64,000 nucleotides of DNA from Lysinibacillus sp. SGAir0095 (GTDB lineage: Bacteria > Bacillota > Bacilli > Bacillales_A > Planococcaceae), in assembly GCF_005491425.1 (NCBI RefSeq), contig NZ_CP028083.1:3998001-4062000 (forward strand). The letters run 5' to 3'. Both the position numbers and the translations under genes were made by a program. Under the pieces are notes generated by a model. That model had not been told where the DNA came from. It ran no database searches and saw only the letters and a program-made list of their open reading frames with translations. Positions 7,721 through 17,691 of this stretch are shown piece by piece (within the stretch, counting starts at the first letter, position 1; each line of letters opens with the position of its first letter).

Positions 7721-8197
7721 TTATTTCTTAATTAGTAAAATCGTTGCCATTGCCGCAATTCCTTCTTCACGGCCAGTGAAACCTAATTTCTCGGTTGTTG
7801 TTGCTTTCACATTAACCTGTGATGGATCTGCTTTTAAAAGCTCTGCAATTCGATTGCGCATTGGTTCAATATAGGGAGCCATTTTCGGACGCTGTGCCAT
7901 AATTGTGCAATCCACATTTCCAAGCACATAGCCTTTTTCCTCTACAATATTCCAAATGTATTCTAACAATTTTGCACTATCTGCGTCTTTAAATTCTGGA
8001 TCTGTATCAGGAAAATGGTGCCCAATATCCCCTTCACCAATTGCACCTAATGCAGCATCCGTTACCGTATGCAACAACACGTCTGCATCGGAATGCCCAA
8101 GCAACCCTCTCTCATGAGGAATTTCAATCCCGCCAATTATTAAAGGACGCCCTTCTGCAAATGCGTGAACGTCAAATCCTTGTCCTACTCGAAACAT
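7721..8197 (-). CDS. ispF: 2-C-methyl-D-erythritol 2,4-cyclodiphosphate synthase
   Basis: A 158-residue IspF. The metal-binding residues are D9 and H11 in GQGFDVHAF and H43 in HSDADVLLH; other family motifs are [18 protein letters not shown] and [10 protein letters not shown]. It carries out the fifth step of the MEP isoprenoid pathway, cyclising CDP-ME 2-phosphate with loss of CMP. It follows ispD by 16 bases with the ribosome binding site AAGGAG, so the two consecutive-pathway genes form one unit. Confidence 0.97.
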   Translation of the reverse strand: MFRVGQGFDVHAFAEGRPLIIGGIEIPHERGLLGHSDADVLLHTVTDAALGAIGEGDIGHHFPDTDPEFKDADSAKLLEYIWNIVEEKGYVLGNVDCTIMAQRPKMAPYIEPMRNRIAELLKADPSQVNVKATTTEKLGFTGREEGIAAMATILLIKK

Positions 8198-8213
8198 ATT
8201 AATATTACTCCTT

Positions 8214-8897
8214 CTAGTTATTACGATGCTTTAGTATCGCTTCTCCAAATATTAAATCTTCTTTTGTTGTTATTTTTACATTTTCATAGGTACTTTCCAC
8301 AATATGAACTTCTTGTCCCAGACGTTCAACAAGCATCGCCTCGTCCGTTCCTAAGAAACCTTGTTTTTCTGCTGTGTCCTCTGCCTGCTGCAACAATTGG
8401 AAACGAAAGGCTTGCGGGGTTTGTATCATCCACAAGCTCTCTCGATCAACCGTTTCAGCAATTACACCATCTTGCACAATCTTCATCGTATCTTTTGCCT
8501 TTACGCCGGCAATGGCAGCCCCTTTATCATGCGCTGCTTCTACCAAGCGAGAGATTGTAGGTTTCGTTATAAATGGTCTTGCTGCATCATGCACTAACAC
8601 AATTTCTACTTGTTGCATTTCTTTAATACATGAATGGACAGAATGCTGTCTTTCTTGCCCTCCATTTGGGAGACCTTTTACTTTTGTAATGCGGTATTGA
8701 TCTAATAATCCCTGGATGTACTCACGTTCCTCTGGTTTGACAGCGAGCCAGATACCTGAACAATTTTCATCACCTTGAAAAACTTCTAATGTATGCATTA
8801 GAATCGGTTTGTTATCAAGCTGTAAAAATAATTTATTTTGGCCTGCTCCCATTCTTTTTCCGCTTCCAGCTGCCGGGAGCACTACTTCATATTGCAC
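8214..8897 (-). CDS. ispD: 2-C-methyl-D-erythritol 4-phosphate cytidylyltransferase
   Basis: A 227-residue IspD. The nucleotide-binding loop is [18 protein letters not shown] and VHDAARPF is the metal/substrate site. It makes CDP-methylerythritol from CTP in the MEP pathway. I chose the GTG at 8895-8897 ([11 protein letters not shown]) because GGGAAG lies seven bases upstream and the length fits; a TTG at 8910-8912 would add five residues. It is flanked by yacL upstream and ispF downstream, the order seen in Bacillus. Confidence 0.95.
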   Translation of the reverse strand: MQYEVVLPAAGSGKRMGAGQNKLFLQLDNKPILMHTLEVFQGDENCSGIWLAVKPEEREYIQGLLDQYRITKVKGLPNGGQERQHSVHSCIKEMQQVEIVLVHDAARPFITKPTISRLVEAAHDKGAAIAGVKAKDTMKIVQDGVIAETVDRESLWMIQTPQAFRFQLLQQAEDTAEKQGFLGTDEAMLVERLGQEVHIVESTYENVKITTKEDLIFGEAILKHRNN

Positions 8898-8953
8898 AAA
8901 TTCACTTCCCAATCTGTTAAAGCCTCATTTTTCTTCAAAGAGATTTCATTCTA

Positions 8954-10048
8954 TTATGCTACTTGTTCGTCTTTAGGCTTGGCAAATATCATGCGCCCAG
9001 CTGATGTTTGCAGCACACTTGTAACCGTAACTGTAATCGCTTGCCCAATATAGCTTCGGCCACCTTCAACAACAATCATCGTGCCATCATCCAAATAAGC
9101 GACACCTTGATTTTGTTCTTTCCCGTCCTTTATCACAACTACCTGCATATCCTCGCCAGGGATTACAACAGGTTTCACAGCATTTGCCAGATCATTAATA
9201 TTTAATACTTGGACATGGTGTAAATCGCAAACTTTATTCAGATTAAAGTCATTGGTTAAAATTTGCGCACCTATTTTCTTCGCAAGACGTACTAGTTTTA
9301 AATCAACCTCTTGTACATCCTCAAAATCTTCTTCAGAGATTTGTACAGTTGTAACACGTTCGTCTTGCAGTTTCTTCAACATATCTAGCCCTCTACGGCC
9401 ACGAGTACGTTTCAATGTATCTGAAGAATCCGCTATATGCTGAAGCTCCGTGAGAACAAACTGAGGAACAATAAGAATCCCTTCAATAAATCCTGTGGAA
9501 GAAATATCTGCAATTCGTCCATCAATAATTACACTCGTATCTAACAATTTGTATAATTGCTTTTCCTCAGCTTGAGAAGAGACCGCATCAGTCGACTTCT
9601 TCTTTTGTGCTGTATTGGATTTTGAAAACATTTGACTTAGTTCATCACGCTTTGTAAATCCAACACGGAATCCTAGATATCCTAGTAAAATGGATAGTAT
9701 AATCGGTAAAAATTCAGTAATGATCGGTATTTGAATTCTTTCAATAGCAAAGCCAATGAGAAAAGCTACCATTAACCCTACAATTAATCCAAGGGACCCA
9801 AATAACAGGTCAGCTGCCGGAACTTTAAATAAAATCCCTTCCATCCAAACAATTAGCTTCACAAAGTAATCTGATAATGCGAATGATAAAACGAATAATA
9901 ATATTGCACCTAATGCTACCGAGACATATGGATTGTTAAGCCAGGGATTAGATGATAAATTAATAAACTCGTATAATGGCGGTAAGAAAATAAAACCTAA
10001 CGCTCCTCCGATAAATAGGAATGCAAATTGAATTACTCTTTTTAACAT
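8954..10048 (-). CDS. yacL: PIN/TRAM-domain membrane protein YacL
   Basis: A 364-residue protein. About four membrane helices fill residues 1-125; they are followed by a linker, a PIN domain beginning KLLDTSVIIDGRIADI (acidic residues typical of metal-dependent nucleases, also ILTNDFNLNKV), and a C-terminal TRAM domain (about 295-355, MIVVEGGRSYIGQAITVTVT). The RNA target of the family is not established. It is conserved between radA/disA and ispD in Bacillus; here disA is absent. The ribosome binding site AAGGAGGTGG precedes the ATG. Confidence 0.92.
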   Translation of the reverse strand: MLKRVIQFAFLFIGGALGFIFLPPLYEFINLSSNPWLNNPYVSVALGAILLFVLSFALSDYFVKLIVWMEGILFKVPAADLLFGSLGLIVGLMVAFLIGFAIERIQIPIITEFLPIILSILLGYLGFRVGFTKRDELSQMFSKSNTAQKKKSTDAVSSQAEEKQLYKLLDTSVIIDGRIADISSTGFIEGILIVPQFVLTELQHIADSSDTLKRTRGRRGLDMLKKLQDERVTTVQISEEDFEDVQEVDLKLVRLAKKIGAQILTNDFNLNKVCDLHHVQVLNINDLANAVKPVVIPGEDMQVVVIKDGKEQNQGVAYLDDGTMIVVEGGRSYIGQAITVTVTSVLQTSAGRMIFAKPKDEQVA

Positions 10049-10193
10049 ACTCCCACCTCCTTTTCTTATTATTAATTATACATAGTTCATCTACGGTTTT
10101 CGCTATAAACACTTCAACAATTTTAAAAATTAGGTAAAATATTCTTTGGTGTATAAAATAAGGTATGTTCTATTTTTACCCAAAATTAAAAGG

Positions 10194-10230
10194 AAAAATG
10201 CCCATACATCAAAAATGATTGTATAGGCAC
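10194..10230 (-). terminator. Terminator after radA
   Basis: On the minus strand GCCTATACAATCA pairs with TGATGTATGGGC and is followed by a T-run. It separates radA from yacL. Confidence 0.8.
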
Positions 10231-10264
10231 GGGTTTAGGACATTTTTTAGGCAATATCCTTCAT

Positions 10265-11641
10265 TTATAAATCGTTAAAACAAGCTCTTAATGCTTCATT
10301 TATTGTTTCGATGCCAACTACTTGAATACCACTAGGATAATCCCATCCTCCTTGGTTGGAAGCAGGGATAAATGCCCGCTTAAAGCCTAGTCTCGCAGCC
10401 TCTTGAACTCGTTGCTCTATTCTCGATACACGGCGTACCTCTCCCGTTAATCCCACTTCTCCAATAAAGCAGTCCGTCGATTTTACTGCCTGATCTTTAA
10501 AGCTCGATACAATGGAAGTTAAAACCGCTAGGTCGATGGCAGGCTCATCAAGCTTTACGCCACCAGCCACTTTGATATAAGCATCCTGGGCTTGCAGCAG
10601 TAACCCCATTCGTTTTTCCAAAACAGCCATTAACAGCTGCACCCTATTTTGGTCTACCCCAGTAGACATACGTTTCGGATAATTAAAGCTCGTTGGCGTG
10701 ACCAATGATTGAATCTCAACTAATATCGGCCTTGTCCCTTCCATAGAGGCAACAATTGTGGAACCTGCCGCATCATAGGAACGCTCCTCTAAAAACAGTT
10801 CTGAAGGGTTGGATACTTCCTTTAAGCCAGCTTGCACCATTTCGAAAATAGCAATTTCATTGGTAGAACCAAAACGATTTTTAACACTTCGTAAAATTCG
10901 ATACGTATGATGGCGTTCCCCTTCGAAATATAGAACAGTATCTACCATATGTTCTAGTAAACGAGGTCCAGCGATTTGTCCCTCTTTTGTTACGTGGCCT
11001 ACTAAGAAAATAGCAATCCCCTTTGTTTTGGCAATCCGCATTAACTCTGCGGTACATTCACGAACTTGAGAAACACTACCAGGGGCACTTGTCACTTCCG
11101 GGTGGTGAATGGTTTGTATTGAGTCAATTATGACAAACTTCGGCCCGACTTCTTCTATCGTTTGGTTAATCAACTCTAGATTTGTCTCGGAGTAGATATA
11201 GAGTTCTGGTGATTGCACACCCAACCTGGATGCACGAAGCTTTGTTTGACGCATTGATTCCTCTCCGGATATGTACAAAACGCGATGTGCTTTGTTGGAT
11301 AAAAGGGCAGATACTTGCATAAGCAAAGTCGATTTACCGATACCAGGGTCTCCACCAATTAATACTAGGGAGCCTGGGACAATGCCCCCACCCAAAACAC
11401 GATTCAACTCTTCCATTTCTGTAGGAATTCGAGGTTCATCCGAGGTTTCAATATTTATGATAGGCGTAGCTTTTTGTGAAATAGAATTGGAATGCTGAAA
11501 AGCACCACGTGGACCTTTTGATACGACTTCCACTTCTTCTACCATCGTATTCCAGCCACCACAGCCCGGGCAGCGCCCCATCCATTTTGGAGATTCATAG
11601 CCACATGAATTACAACAAAACTTTGATTTCTTTTTTGCCAT
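10265..11641 (-). CDS. radA: DNA repair protein RadA (Sms)
   Basis: A 458-residue RadA. An N-terminal zinc finger uses C10, C13, C24 and C27; the RecA-like ATPase has Walker [11 protein letters not shown] near residue 97 and the RadA-specific KNRFG motif ([11 protein letters not shown]). The C-terminal part is the Lon-protease-like domain (from about residue 280) without a protease active site. RadA is a hexameric DNA-branch-migration helicase in recombination and repair. The ribosome binding site GGAGAG precedes the ATG. Upstream lies the clpC terminator; downstream lies its own terminator instead of the usual disA. Confidence 0.96.
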   Translation of the reverse strand: MAKKKSKFCCNSCGYESPKWMGRCPGCGGWNTMVEEVEVVSKGPRGAFQHSNSISQKATPIINIETSDEPRIPTEMEELNRVLGGGIVPGSLVLIGGDPGIGKSTLLMQVSALLSNKAHRVLYISGEESMRQTKLRASRLGVQSPELYIYSETNLELINQTIEEVGPKFVIIDSIQTIHHPEVTSAPGSVSQVRECTAELMRIAKTKGIAIFLVGHVTKEGQIAGPRLLEHMVDTVLYFEGERHHTYRILRSVKNRFGSTNEIAIFEMVQAGLKEVSNPSELFLEERSYDAAGSTIVASMEGTRPILVEIQSLVTPTSFNYPKRMSTGVDQNRVQLLMAVLEKRMGLLLQAQDAYIKVAGGVKLDEPAIDLAVLTSIVSSFKDQAVKSTDCFIGEVGLTGEVRRVSRIEQRVQEAARLGFKRAFIPASNQGGWDYPSGIQVVGIETINEALRACFNDL

Positions 11642-11696
11642 CTTGTCTCTCCTCCCTAAATTAATTCTTTAGTCAATTGTACATGACAACCTGTGA

Positions 11697-11721
11697 ACCT
11701 CCTAATATATTACCAGGAGGT
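11697..11721. other. Inverted repeat upstream of radA
   Basis: ACCTCCT (11697-11703) and AGGAGGT (11715-11721) form a perfect 7-bp inverted repeat around 11 bases. It could be an RNA hairpin in the radA leader that hides a Shine-Dalgarno-like sequence, but no reading frame follows that sequence closely. Function unknown. Confidence 0.3.
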
Positions 11722-11773
11722 AAATTGAATTTTATAATTTCGAAAAAATTGTTACCCTGTTGAAGTATATCAC

Positions 11774-11816
11774 CGAAAAACAGAAGCGGCTGACCGTGAA
11801 ATCAGTCAACCGCTTA
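11774..11816 (-). terminator. Terminator after clpC
   Basis: AAGCGGTTGACTG pairs with the GTCAGCCGCTT arm on the minus strand and is followed by CTGTTTTT. It closes the ctsR-mcsA-mcsB-clpC operon. Confidence 0.8.
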
Positions 11817-11827
11817 ATAGCTTTAAA

Positions 11828-14272
11828 TTATTTAGTTAGCACTGCATTTTTTGGCCTTACGATAAATTCATTATCAGCATAATCGATAACGACACTTTGA
11901 CCTGTGCTGATTGTACCTTTTAATACCTCTTCAGATAGGCGGTCCTCCACATGTTTTTGCAGCGAACGACGTAATGGACGTGCACCATATTGTGGATCAT
12001 ATCCTTCTTGAGCAATTTTCTCAAGTGCGGCATCTGTAAGCTCCAGCTCAATATTTTGTTCTCTTAGGCGGTTTGTCAAAGATTTCGCCATTAGAGCGAT
12101 GATTTGTTTTAACTCGTCTTTTTCAAGTGAGTGGAACACAATCATCTCATCGATTCGGTTTAAGAACTCCGGACGGAATGCTTTTTTCAATTCTTCAAGC
12201 ATAGTGCCCTTCATATCTTTATACTTCGTTGATTCGGCGCTGCCAACACCAAAGCCTAATGATTTTTGATATTTAAGTGCATCAGCACCAACGTTCGATG
12301 TCATGATTACCACTGTATTTCGGAAATCTACAGTACGACCTTTAGAATCCGTTAAACGGCCATCATCTAGTACTTGAAGTAAAATGTTGAACACATCTGG
12401 ATGTGCTTTTTCAATTTCGTCAAGCAATACAACAGAATATGGTTTACGACGAACTTTTTCTGTTAATTGTCCGCCTTCATCAAAACCTACATAACCTGGA
12501 GGTGAACCAACTAAGCGAGAAGTTGAATGTTTCTCCATGTATTCGGACATGTCAATTCGAATCATTGCGTCCTCATCGCCGAACATTACTTCAGCAAGGG
12601 CACGTGCAAGCTCAGTTTTACCAACCCCTGTAGGTCCCAAGAAGATGAATGAACCGATTGGGCGTTTTGGATCTTTTAATCCTGCACGAGCACGACGGAT
12701 TGCACGAGAAATGGCTTCTACCGCTTCACCTTGACCTACAACACGTTTGTGTAACTCATCTTCAAGGTTAAGAAGTTTTGCAGATTCCTCTTGAGCAATT
12801 TTTGAAACAGGGATTCCAGTCCACATAGAAACCACCATTGCGATGTCCTCTACTGTAACTTCGGACTCTTCTTTCCCTTGTTTTTCCTTCCACGTTTTCT
12901 TTGTGGCCTCTAATTCATCTTTAATTTTTTGTTCTGTATCTCTTAATGCTGCTGCTTTTTCAAACTCTTGGCTTGATACGGCTGCATTTTTTTCAGAACG
13001 CACACCTTCTAATTTATCCTCTAAAGCTTTTAAATTTGGTGGAACAGTGAATGAACGTAAGCGTACTTTTGACCCCGCTTCATCAATTAAGTCAATCGCT
13101 TTATCTGGCAAGAATCGATCTGAAATATAACGGTCTGATAATTTTGCTGCCGCATCAACAGCTTCATCTGTAATTTTCACACGGTGATGTGCTTCATAAC
13201 GATCACGTAAGCCTTTAATAATTTGAATTGTTTCATCCACCGATGGTTCATCTACTTGAATTGGTTGGAAACGACGCTCTAAAGCAGCATCCTTTTCAAT
13301 GTATTTACGATACTCATCCAATGTTGTTGCACCAATACATTGTAGTTCGCCACGTGCTAATGAAGGTTTTAAAATGTTTGAGGCATCGATTGCTCCTTCT
13401 GCACCACCAGCACCAATTAATGTGTGTAGCTCATCAATGAAAAGAATAACATTACCCGCTTGGCGAATTTCATCCATCACTTTTTTCAAGCGATCTTCAA
13501 ACTCACCACGATATTTTGTTCCGGCAACAACTGTACCCATATCCAATGTCATCACTCGTTTATCACGAAGCGTCTCAGGTACTTCATTGTTTACGATTTG
13601 CTGTGCTAAGCCTTCTGCAATCGCTGTTTTACCAACCCCCGGTTCACCAATTAATACAGGATTGTTTTTTGTACGACGAGAAAGCACCTCGATTACACGA
13701 GTAATTTCTTTACTACGACCGATTACAGGATCTAGTGAGCCTTCACGAGCAATCGCCGTCAAGTCGCGAGCTAAACCATCTAATGTTGGTGTATTTACAG
13801 ATTGAGTAGGATTGCTCGCGTTTTGAGCAGCATCATTGTTACCAAGTAATAAAAGAACTTGTTGACGCGCTTTGTTTAAGCTCACTCCAGCGTTCGCTAA
13901 TACTCGAGCCGCTACCCCTTCACCTTCACGGATTAAAGCAAGTAAAATATGCTCTGTTCCGATATAGGCATGGCCTAGCTTTCTAGACTCGTCTACTGAT
14001 AATTCAATGACTTTTTTAGCTCTTGGCGTATAGTGAACAATCGGACCAACATCCTTTGCACCTTTTCCAACCAGCTCTTCAATGCCTGATTCTATAATTT
14101 GCGGGCTCACATCAATTGCTTCTAGGGCTTTTGCTGCAATTCCCCCACCTTCACGAATAAGGCCAAGTAAAATATGTTCTGTCCCAATGGATTCGTGTTT
14201 CCAACGAATTGCTTCTTCTTGTGCTAATTGCAATACTTTTTGTGCACGTTGAGTAAAACGGTTAAACATCAT
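11828..14272 (-). CDS. clpC: ATP-dependent Clp protease ATPase subunit ClpC
   Basis: An 814-residue Hsp100 unfoldase. Two N-terminal Clp repeats ([20 protein letters not shown] and [11 protein letters not shown] regions) are followed by AAA+ module 1 (Walker A GEPGVGKT near residue 205), a UVR-type middle segment (about 410-450) and AAA+ module 2 (Walker [10 protein letters not shown] near residue 545). With ClpP it degrades unfolded and arginine-phosphorylated proteins; McsA and McsB act as adaptors. Its start overlaps the mcsB end by 11 bases. It is the last gene of the CtsR-controlled operon. Confidence 0.98.
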   Translation of the reverse strand: MMFNRFTQRAQKVLQLAQEEAIRWKHESIGTEHILLGLIREGGGIAAKALEAIDVSPQIIESGIEELVGKGAKDVGPIVHYTPRAKKVIELSVDESRKLGHAYIGTEHILLALIREGEGVAARVLANAGVSLNKARQQVLLLLGNNDAAQNASNPTQSVNTPTLDGLARDLTAIAREGSLDPVIGRSKEITRVIEVLSRRTKNNPVLIGEPGVGKTAIAEGLAQQIVNNEVPETLRDKRVMTLDMGTVVAGTKYRGEFEDRLKKVMDEIRQAGNVILFIDELHTLIGAGGAEGAIDASNILKPSLARGELQCIGATTLDEYRKYIEKDAALERRFQPIQVDEPSVDETIQIIKGLRDRYEAHHRVKITDEAVDAAAKLSDRYISDRFLPDKAIDLIDEAGSKVRLRSFTVPPNLKALEDKLEGVRSEKNAAVSSQEFEKAAALRDTEQKIKDELEATKKTWKEKQGKEESEVTVEDIAMVVSMWTGIPVSKIAQEESAKLLNLEDELHKRVVGQGEAVEAISRAIRRARAGLKDPKRPIGSFIFLGPTGVGKTELARALAEVMFGDEDAMIRIDMSEYMEKHSTSRLVGSPPGYVGFDEGGQLTEKVRRKPYSVVLLDEIEKAHPDVFNILLQVLDDGRLTDSKGRTVDFRNTVVIMTSNVGADALKYQKSLGFGVGSAESTKYKDMKGTMLEELKKAFRPEFLNRIDEMIVFHSLEKDELKQIIALMAKSLTNRLREQNIELELTDAALEKIAQEGYDPQYGARPLRRSLQKHVEDRLSEEVLKGTISTGQSVVIDYADNEFIVRPKNAVLTK

Positions 14273-15362
14273 ATCTTTCCTCTCCTTTTTCCAATAACTT
14301 TTGATTATTCAAATTTAACTTTTCACGTAATAGTTTTGCTCTATACATATCTCGTTCACTAGCTTGAAGAGTTGTACCTGCATACTGCTGTACAAAGCCT
14401 GGTTGTATAAGAATCATGCACTCATTTAATACATTCAATGGGACATCCTTAATGATGCCTACATCAACTCCAAGGCGAACATTTGATAAACAAGAAGCAG
14501 CTTCTTCGCTCGTCATGATTCGGGCATACTTTAAAGTACCTAACGAACGATTAAAGCGGTCTTCTAATATTATTCGAGAATTTTTTAATAATGCCTCTCG
14601 AGCACCGCGCTCATTTTTGATAATTTGTAACGCGACCTCTTGCAGGTCTTTTAAAATCTCCTCTTCCGATTTACCTAGTGTTACTTGATTAGAGATTTGA
14701 TAAATATTCCCTAAATTTTCACTGCCTTCTCCATATATACCCCTTACTACCATTCCTAATCGTGCAAGCATCTGTGTAACTACTTTTATTTGTTTAGACA
14801 TGGTAAGGGCCGGCAAATGCATCATAACTGATGCTCGAAGTCCTGTGCCAACATTGGTTGGGCAGCTCGTTAAGTAACCAAATGACTCATTAAAAGCATA
14901 AGGAAGATGAACTTCTAATTTGCTATCTAGCTTATAGGCATTTGCATAGGTTTCTGCAAGCTGAAGTCCTGGAGCCAAGCATTGAATCCGCAAGTGATCT
15001 TCTTCGTTTACCATTATACTTATTGCTTCATCATTCGATATATGAACAGAGGCGGACTTCTCTTTTTTTGCTAAAAGAGGACTGATCAGGTGCTTTTCAA
15101 CTAAAACTTGCCTTTGCAGTGCAGGCATTTCTTTAATGGTAAAATGCGAAAACTTATGGCCCTCAGCTTTAATAGAATTTAACGCTTCGTTAACCATTTC
15201 ATCAATTTGATGGGCTTCATTTTCTGTAAAGCTTAATGGGAAACGATAACCATCCAAGTTTCTGGCTAAACGAATACGTGTGCTCAAAACAATGTCTGCA
15301 TCAAGTCCTTTTACATCCATCCATCCTGGTGCACCGCTTTTTAAAAAGTGTTCAAGATTCAT
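14262..15362 (-). CDS. mcsB: Protein-arginine kinase McsB
   Basis: A 366-residue enzyme of the phosphagen kinase fold. The active-site segment [20 protein letters not shown] contains the conserved cysteine; [16 protein letters not shown] is the phosphagen-kinase arginine motif. McsB phosphorylates arginine on CtsR and on misfolded proteins, marking them for ClpCP. It overlaps mcsA by four bases (ATGA) and clpC by 11 bases, showing tight translational coupling. Confidence 0.97.
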   Translation of the reverse strand: MNLEHFLKSGAPGWMDVKGLDADIVLSTRIRLARNLDGYRFPLSFTENEAHQIDEMVNEALNSIKAEGHKFSHFTIKEMPALQRQVLVEKHLISPLLAKKEKSASVHISNDEAISIMVNEEDHLRIQCLAPGLQLAETYANAYKLDSKLEVHLPYAFNESFGYLTSCPTNVGTGLRASVMMHLPALTMSKQIKVVTQMLARLGMVVRGIYGEGSENLGNIYQISNQVTLGKSEEEILKDLQEVALQIIKNERGAREALLKNSRIILEDRFNRSLGTLKYARIMTSEEAASCLSNVRLGVDVGIIKDVPLNVLNECMILIQPGFVQQYAGTTLQASERDMYRAKLLREKLNLNNQKLLEKGEERYDV

Positions 15363-15913
15363 GGTGTATCAACACCCCCACGTTCCAACCTACGCTCCAT
15401 CTCTCGAATCTCATCACGTAAGCCAGCCGCATCTTCAAAACGTTCTTCATGTATGGCTAATTGTAATTGTTCCCGAGTAGACTCTATTTGCTTTTTGATC
15501 CACTCGTTATGATGATTCGGCTTTCCAGGTGCTTTTCCGCTATGAGTGGTTCCTGCTTGTATTTTTGTCAGAACAAGCGGAAGTTGTTTACCAAAGGTTT
15601 CATAACATTGTGGACAACCAAGCTTCCCTTCATTCAAAAATTTACGAAACGTGAAGCCACACGTCGGACATTTAGCACTTTTTTGAGTAGTTGATTGTGC
15701 TTTTTCCTGTGTCCCGCTATTCCAAACAGGTAATCCAAATAAATTAGAAACAAGCTGATGAATTGGAATTTGTTCTTCTTTATGAAAATCTAAATTAAAA
15801 GGATGAAAATTTTGTGCACAAACCTCACAATAATGTTTTTCACTTTTTTGGCCATTAACTACTTGTGTTACTGTTACTGTAGCTTGTCGCTCTTTACAGT
15901 GTTCACAAACCAT
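15359..15913 (-). CDS. mcsA: McsB activator McsA
   Basis: A 184-residue zinc protein. The first site is C3-E-H-C6 with C29-E-V-C32; a second has CPTCGFTF and CPQCYETF; a UVR domain lies near residues 140-175. McsA activates McsB kinase and stabilises the McsB-ClpC interaction. The ribosome binding site is AAGGGGTGAGG. It sits between ctsR and mcsB as in Bacillus. Confidence 0.95.
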   Translation of the reverse strand: MVCEHCKERQATVTVTQVVNGQKSEKHYCEVCAQNFHPFNLDFHKEEQIPIHQLVSNLFGLPVWNSGTQEKAQSTTQKSAKCPTCGFTFRKFLNEGKLGCPQCYETFGKQLPLVLTKIQAGTTHSGKAPGKPNHHNEWIKKQIESTREQLQLAIHEERFEDAAGLRDEIREMERRLERGGVDTP

Positions 15914-15978
15914 GACCTCACCCCTTTTTTAAAAATGTATTTATAATGATCGAGAGCTCCTAATAATTTGAGCCCAAG

Positions 15979-16443
15979 TTATTTATCGTATTTTAATGTG
16001 GTCAACATAGATTGCAGTATATAGGATCTTAACTCGTCTCTAATCGGTAATTGTAGTCGAAGTGTAGACCTATCGATTGCAGCCAGCATTAGTTTTGCTT
16101 CGCGTTTTGAGATTACTTGTTCATCGATTAAACGATAAATAATATCTTCTGCCATTGCTTGTGTTGCACCATGATTAATTTGGCTAATCATATCCTCCAG
16201 CAAATCAATTCTGGAATGTGCTTTAACACGTAAGATTCGGATATAGCCACCGCCTCCTCGTTTACTTTCAACAAGATAACCTCTTTCAGCAGTAAATCGC
16301 GTATTGATCACATAATTTATCTGCGAGGGGACGCATTGAAACTTATCTGCCAACTCACTACGTTTGATTTCAATATGTCCTTGACCACCTAATTCGATAA
16401 CTTGTTTCAAATAACCTTCAATGATGTCAGATATATTTCTCAT
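15979..16443 (-). CDS. ctsR: Heat-shock transcriptional repressor CtsR
   Basis: A 154-residue CtsR. The winged helix-turn-helix is IKRSELADKFQCVPSQINYV followed by the glycine-rich wing RGGGGYIRI, the heat-sensing glycine loop; the C-terminal dimerisation domain follows. It represses its own operon and other clp genes and is inactivated by heat and by McsB. A CtsR operator overlaps the start-site region of its promoter (16475-16491), so autoregulation is likely. Confidence 0.96.
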   Translation of the reverse strand: MRNISDIIEGYLKQVIELGGQGHIEIKRSELADKFQCVPSQINYVINTRFTAERGYLVESKRGGGGYIRILRVKAHSRIDLLEDMISQINHGATQAMAEDIIYRLIDEQVISKREAKLMLAAIDRSTLRLQLPIRDELRSYILQSMLTTLKYDK

Positions 16444-16474
16444 TTTTTATTCCTCACCCCAATCACACACTGAC

Positions 16475-16522
16475 TTTGACTATCTTTGACTATATTATAT
16501 AAACATCAAAATCAAAATGCAA
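16475..16522 (-). promoter_or_regulatory. ctsR operon promoter with CtsR operator
   Basis: -10 TATAAT (16494-16499) is perfect; a weak -35 TTGCAT (16517-16522) lies 17 bases upstream. Directly downstream of the -10 is AGTCAAAGATAGTCAAA (16475-16491), a direct heptad repeat matching the CtsR consensus RGTCAAA-NAN-RGTCAAA. An operator over the start site explains repression of ctsR-mcsA-mcsB-clpC. Confidence 0.88.
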
Positions 16523-16766
16523 ATCAAATGCCCAAGATCAAAATCCCAATTTTCATGCCGAACTACCAGGAATCCTCGAATACAGATTTATGCCTAATAA
16601 AATAAAGAGGCAATCTCTTTTCAACATGAGACCACCTCTTTCAAATACGTTTCACAGGAACTTTATTTTAAGAAATAGCCCCAAAAAGTATTTAATAACT
16701 ACTTTTGGTTCATTTCTTATTATGATGTTAATTACTTTAATCTAAACCCTAATTTTTACAATTGGC
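16523..16766 (-). other. Gap between ctsR promoter and DUF4870 gene with two hairpins
   Basis: Two stem-loops lie here. AAAGAGG/CCTCTTT (16604-16610, 16635-16641) is followed on the minus strand by ATTTTATT and looks like a terminator for the upstream minus-strand gene. TAAGAAAT/ATTTCTTA (16669-16676, 16712-16719) contains an inner pairing of CCAAAA with TTTTGG and has no T-run. No gene was seen. Confidence 0.5.
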
Positions 16767-17072
16767 TTATACCCAACGTCCAACAATCGGGTAATTCCAT
16801 TTTTCTTCGTTTAACGCTTTTATAATTCCGATAACTGGAACAACGATTGTCATGATGACGAAGACGATTAAGAACGGAATCCCTATCAAGATGAAGCTAA
16901 AGAAGCTGGATATCCCGATTAACAGCCACATCACTACCTGGAATAATAATGCTTGTATAGAAAGTCGCTTAATATCCTCCTCCGTGCTTAATAACCAAAA
17001 TAAAATCGGCACCAACATCGGAGCAAAAAATGCACTTGCATGGATAATTACTTTTCCCCATTTACTTTCCAT
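16767..17072 (-). CDS. DUF4870-family membrane protein
   Basis: A 101-residue protein with about three membrane helices and the DUF4870 ending NYPIVGRWV; the segment LSIQALLFQVVMWLL is also typical. Members are small membrane proteins of unknown function. It stands alone on the minus strand, with a hairpin 46 bases after its stop. Confidence 0.75.
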   Translation of the reverse strand: MESKWGKVIIHASAFFAPMLVPILFWLLSTEEDIKRLSIQALLFQVVMWLLIGISSFFSFILIGIPFLIVFVIMTIVVPVIGIIKALNEEKWNYPIVGRWV

Positions 17073-17193
17073 CTATCTATCAGCCTTTCTTTTCAATTAT
17101 GTTTTATTGTATATTACTTTTACGGTTGAATTCCAAAATAGTTTCAACTTAAAATACCCTATTTTAGCAGCTCTTATTATGAAAAAGAAAAAA

Positions 17194-17218
17194 TCCGCAA
17201 GTATTAGTTACTTGCGGA
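17194..17218 (-). terminator. Terminator after the 76-residue membrane protein gene
   Basis: TCCGCAAGT and ACTTGCGGA form a perfect 9-bp stem with a 7-base loop; on the minus strand it is followed by TTTTTTCTTTTTC. It lies six bases after the stop of the gene at 17224-17454. Confidence 0.88.
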
Positions 17219-17223
17219 CAGGA

Positions 17224-17454
17224 TTATTTTGAAGTTTTTTTCTTCATATTCATCGGCTTTGGGTCTGGCTTTTCTTCATCGTCATGCGGGAATAGGATAT
17301 AAGCTACAAAGCCTGAGAATAATGTAGCCACCACTACGAGTAATACACTATCTCTTGTTGAAACCTCTTGAAAATAGTTTCTTAACATTAAAATTGCCCC
17401 AACAGCTACTACCACCATTGATGGAATGACAAATTTAAATCGGCGTTTCTCCAT
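17224..17454 (-). CDS. Small two-helix membrane protein, function unknown
   Basis: A 76-residue protein with two membrane helices (about 8-25 and 37-54) and a charged, lysine/proline-rich tail ending MNMKKKTSK. I do not recognise a family. The frame is supported by a good terminator right after the stop and by its own gap from the divergent hemAT-like gene. The ribosome binding site AAAGGA is modest. Confidence 0.6.
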   Translation of the reverse strand: MEKRRFKFVIPSMVVVAVGAILMLRNYFQEVSTRDSVLLVVVATLFSGFVAYILFPHDDEEKPDPKPMNMKKKTSK

Positions 17455-17691
17455 TTTTTAACGTCCTTTACATAATATTATCTATTTGTATTATTTACTT
17501 ACATTCCTTTGTTACCTAAACACCTCGTATTTTACATGGGATATTTCTAAATTACAAATCGAGGTACATAGAATTATTAAACTATTAATATTTTCTATCG
17601 TAACCTCACATCTTTATGGAATATACAAACAGATTTAATGTATCATAGATATAAAGTATCATTTCTATAAAATAGTAGAACGGAGAATATA

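Noticed and set aside
13299..13805. 168-residue plus-strand frame opposite clpC
   Set aside because: It is a shadow of the strongly coding clpC frame; no ribosome binding site and no family resemblance.
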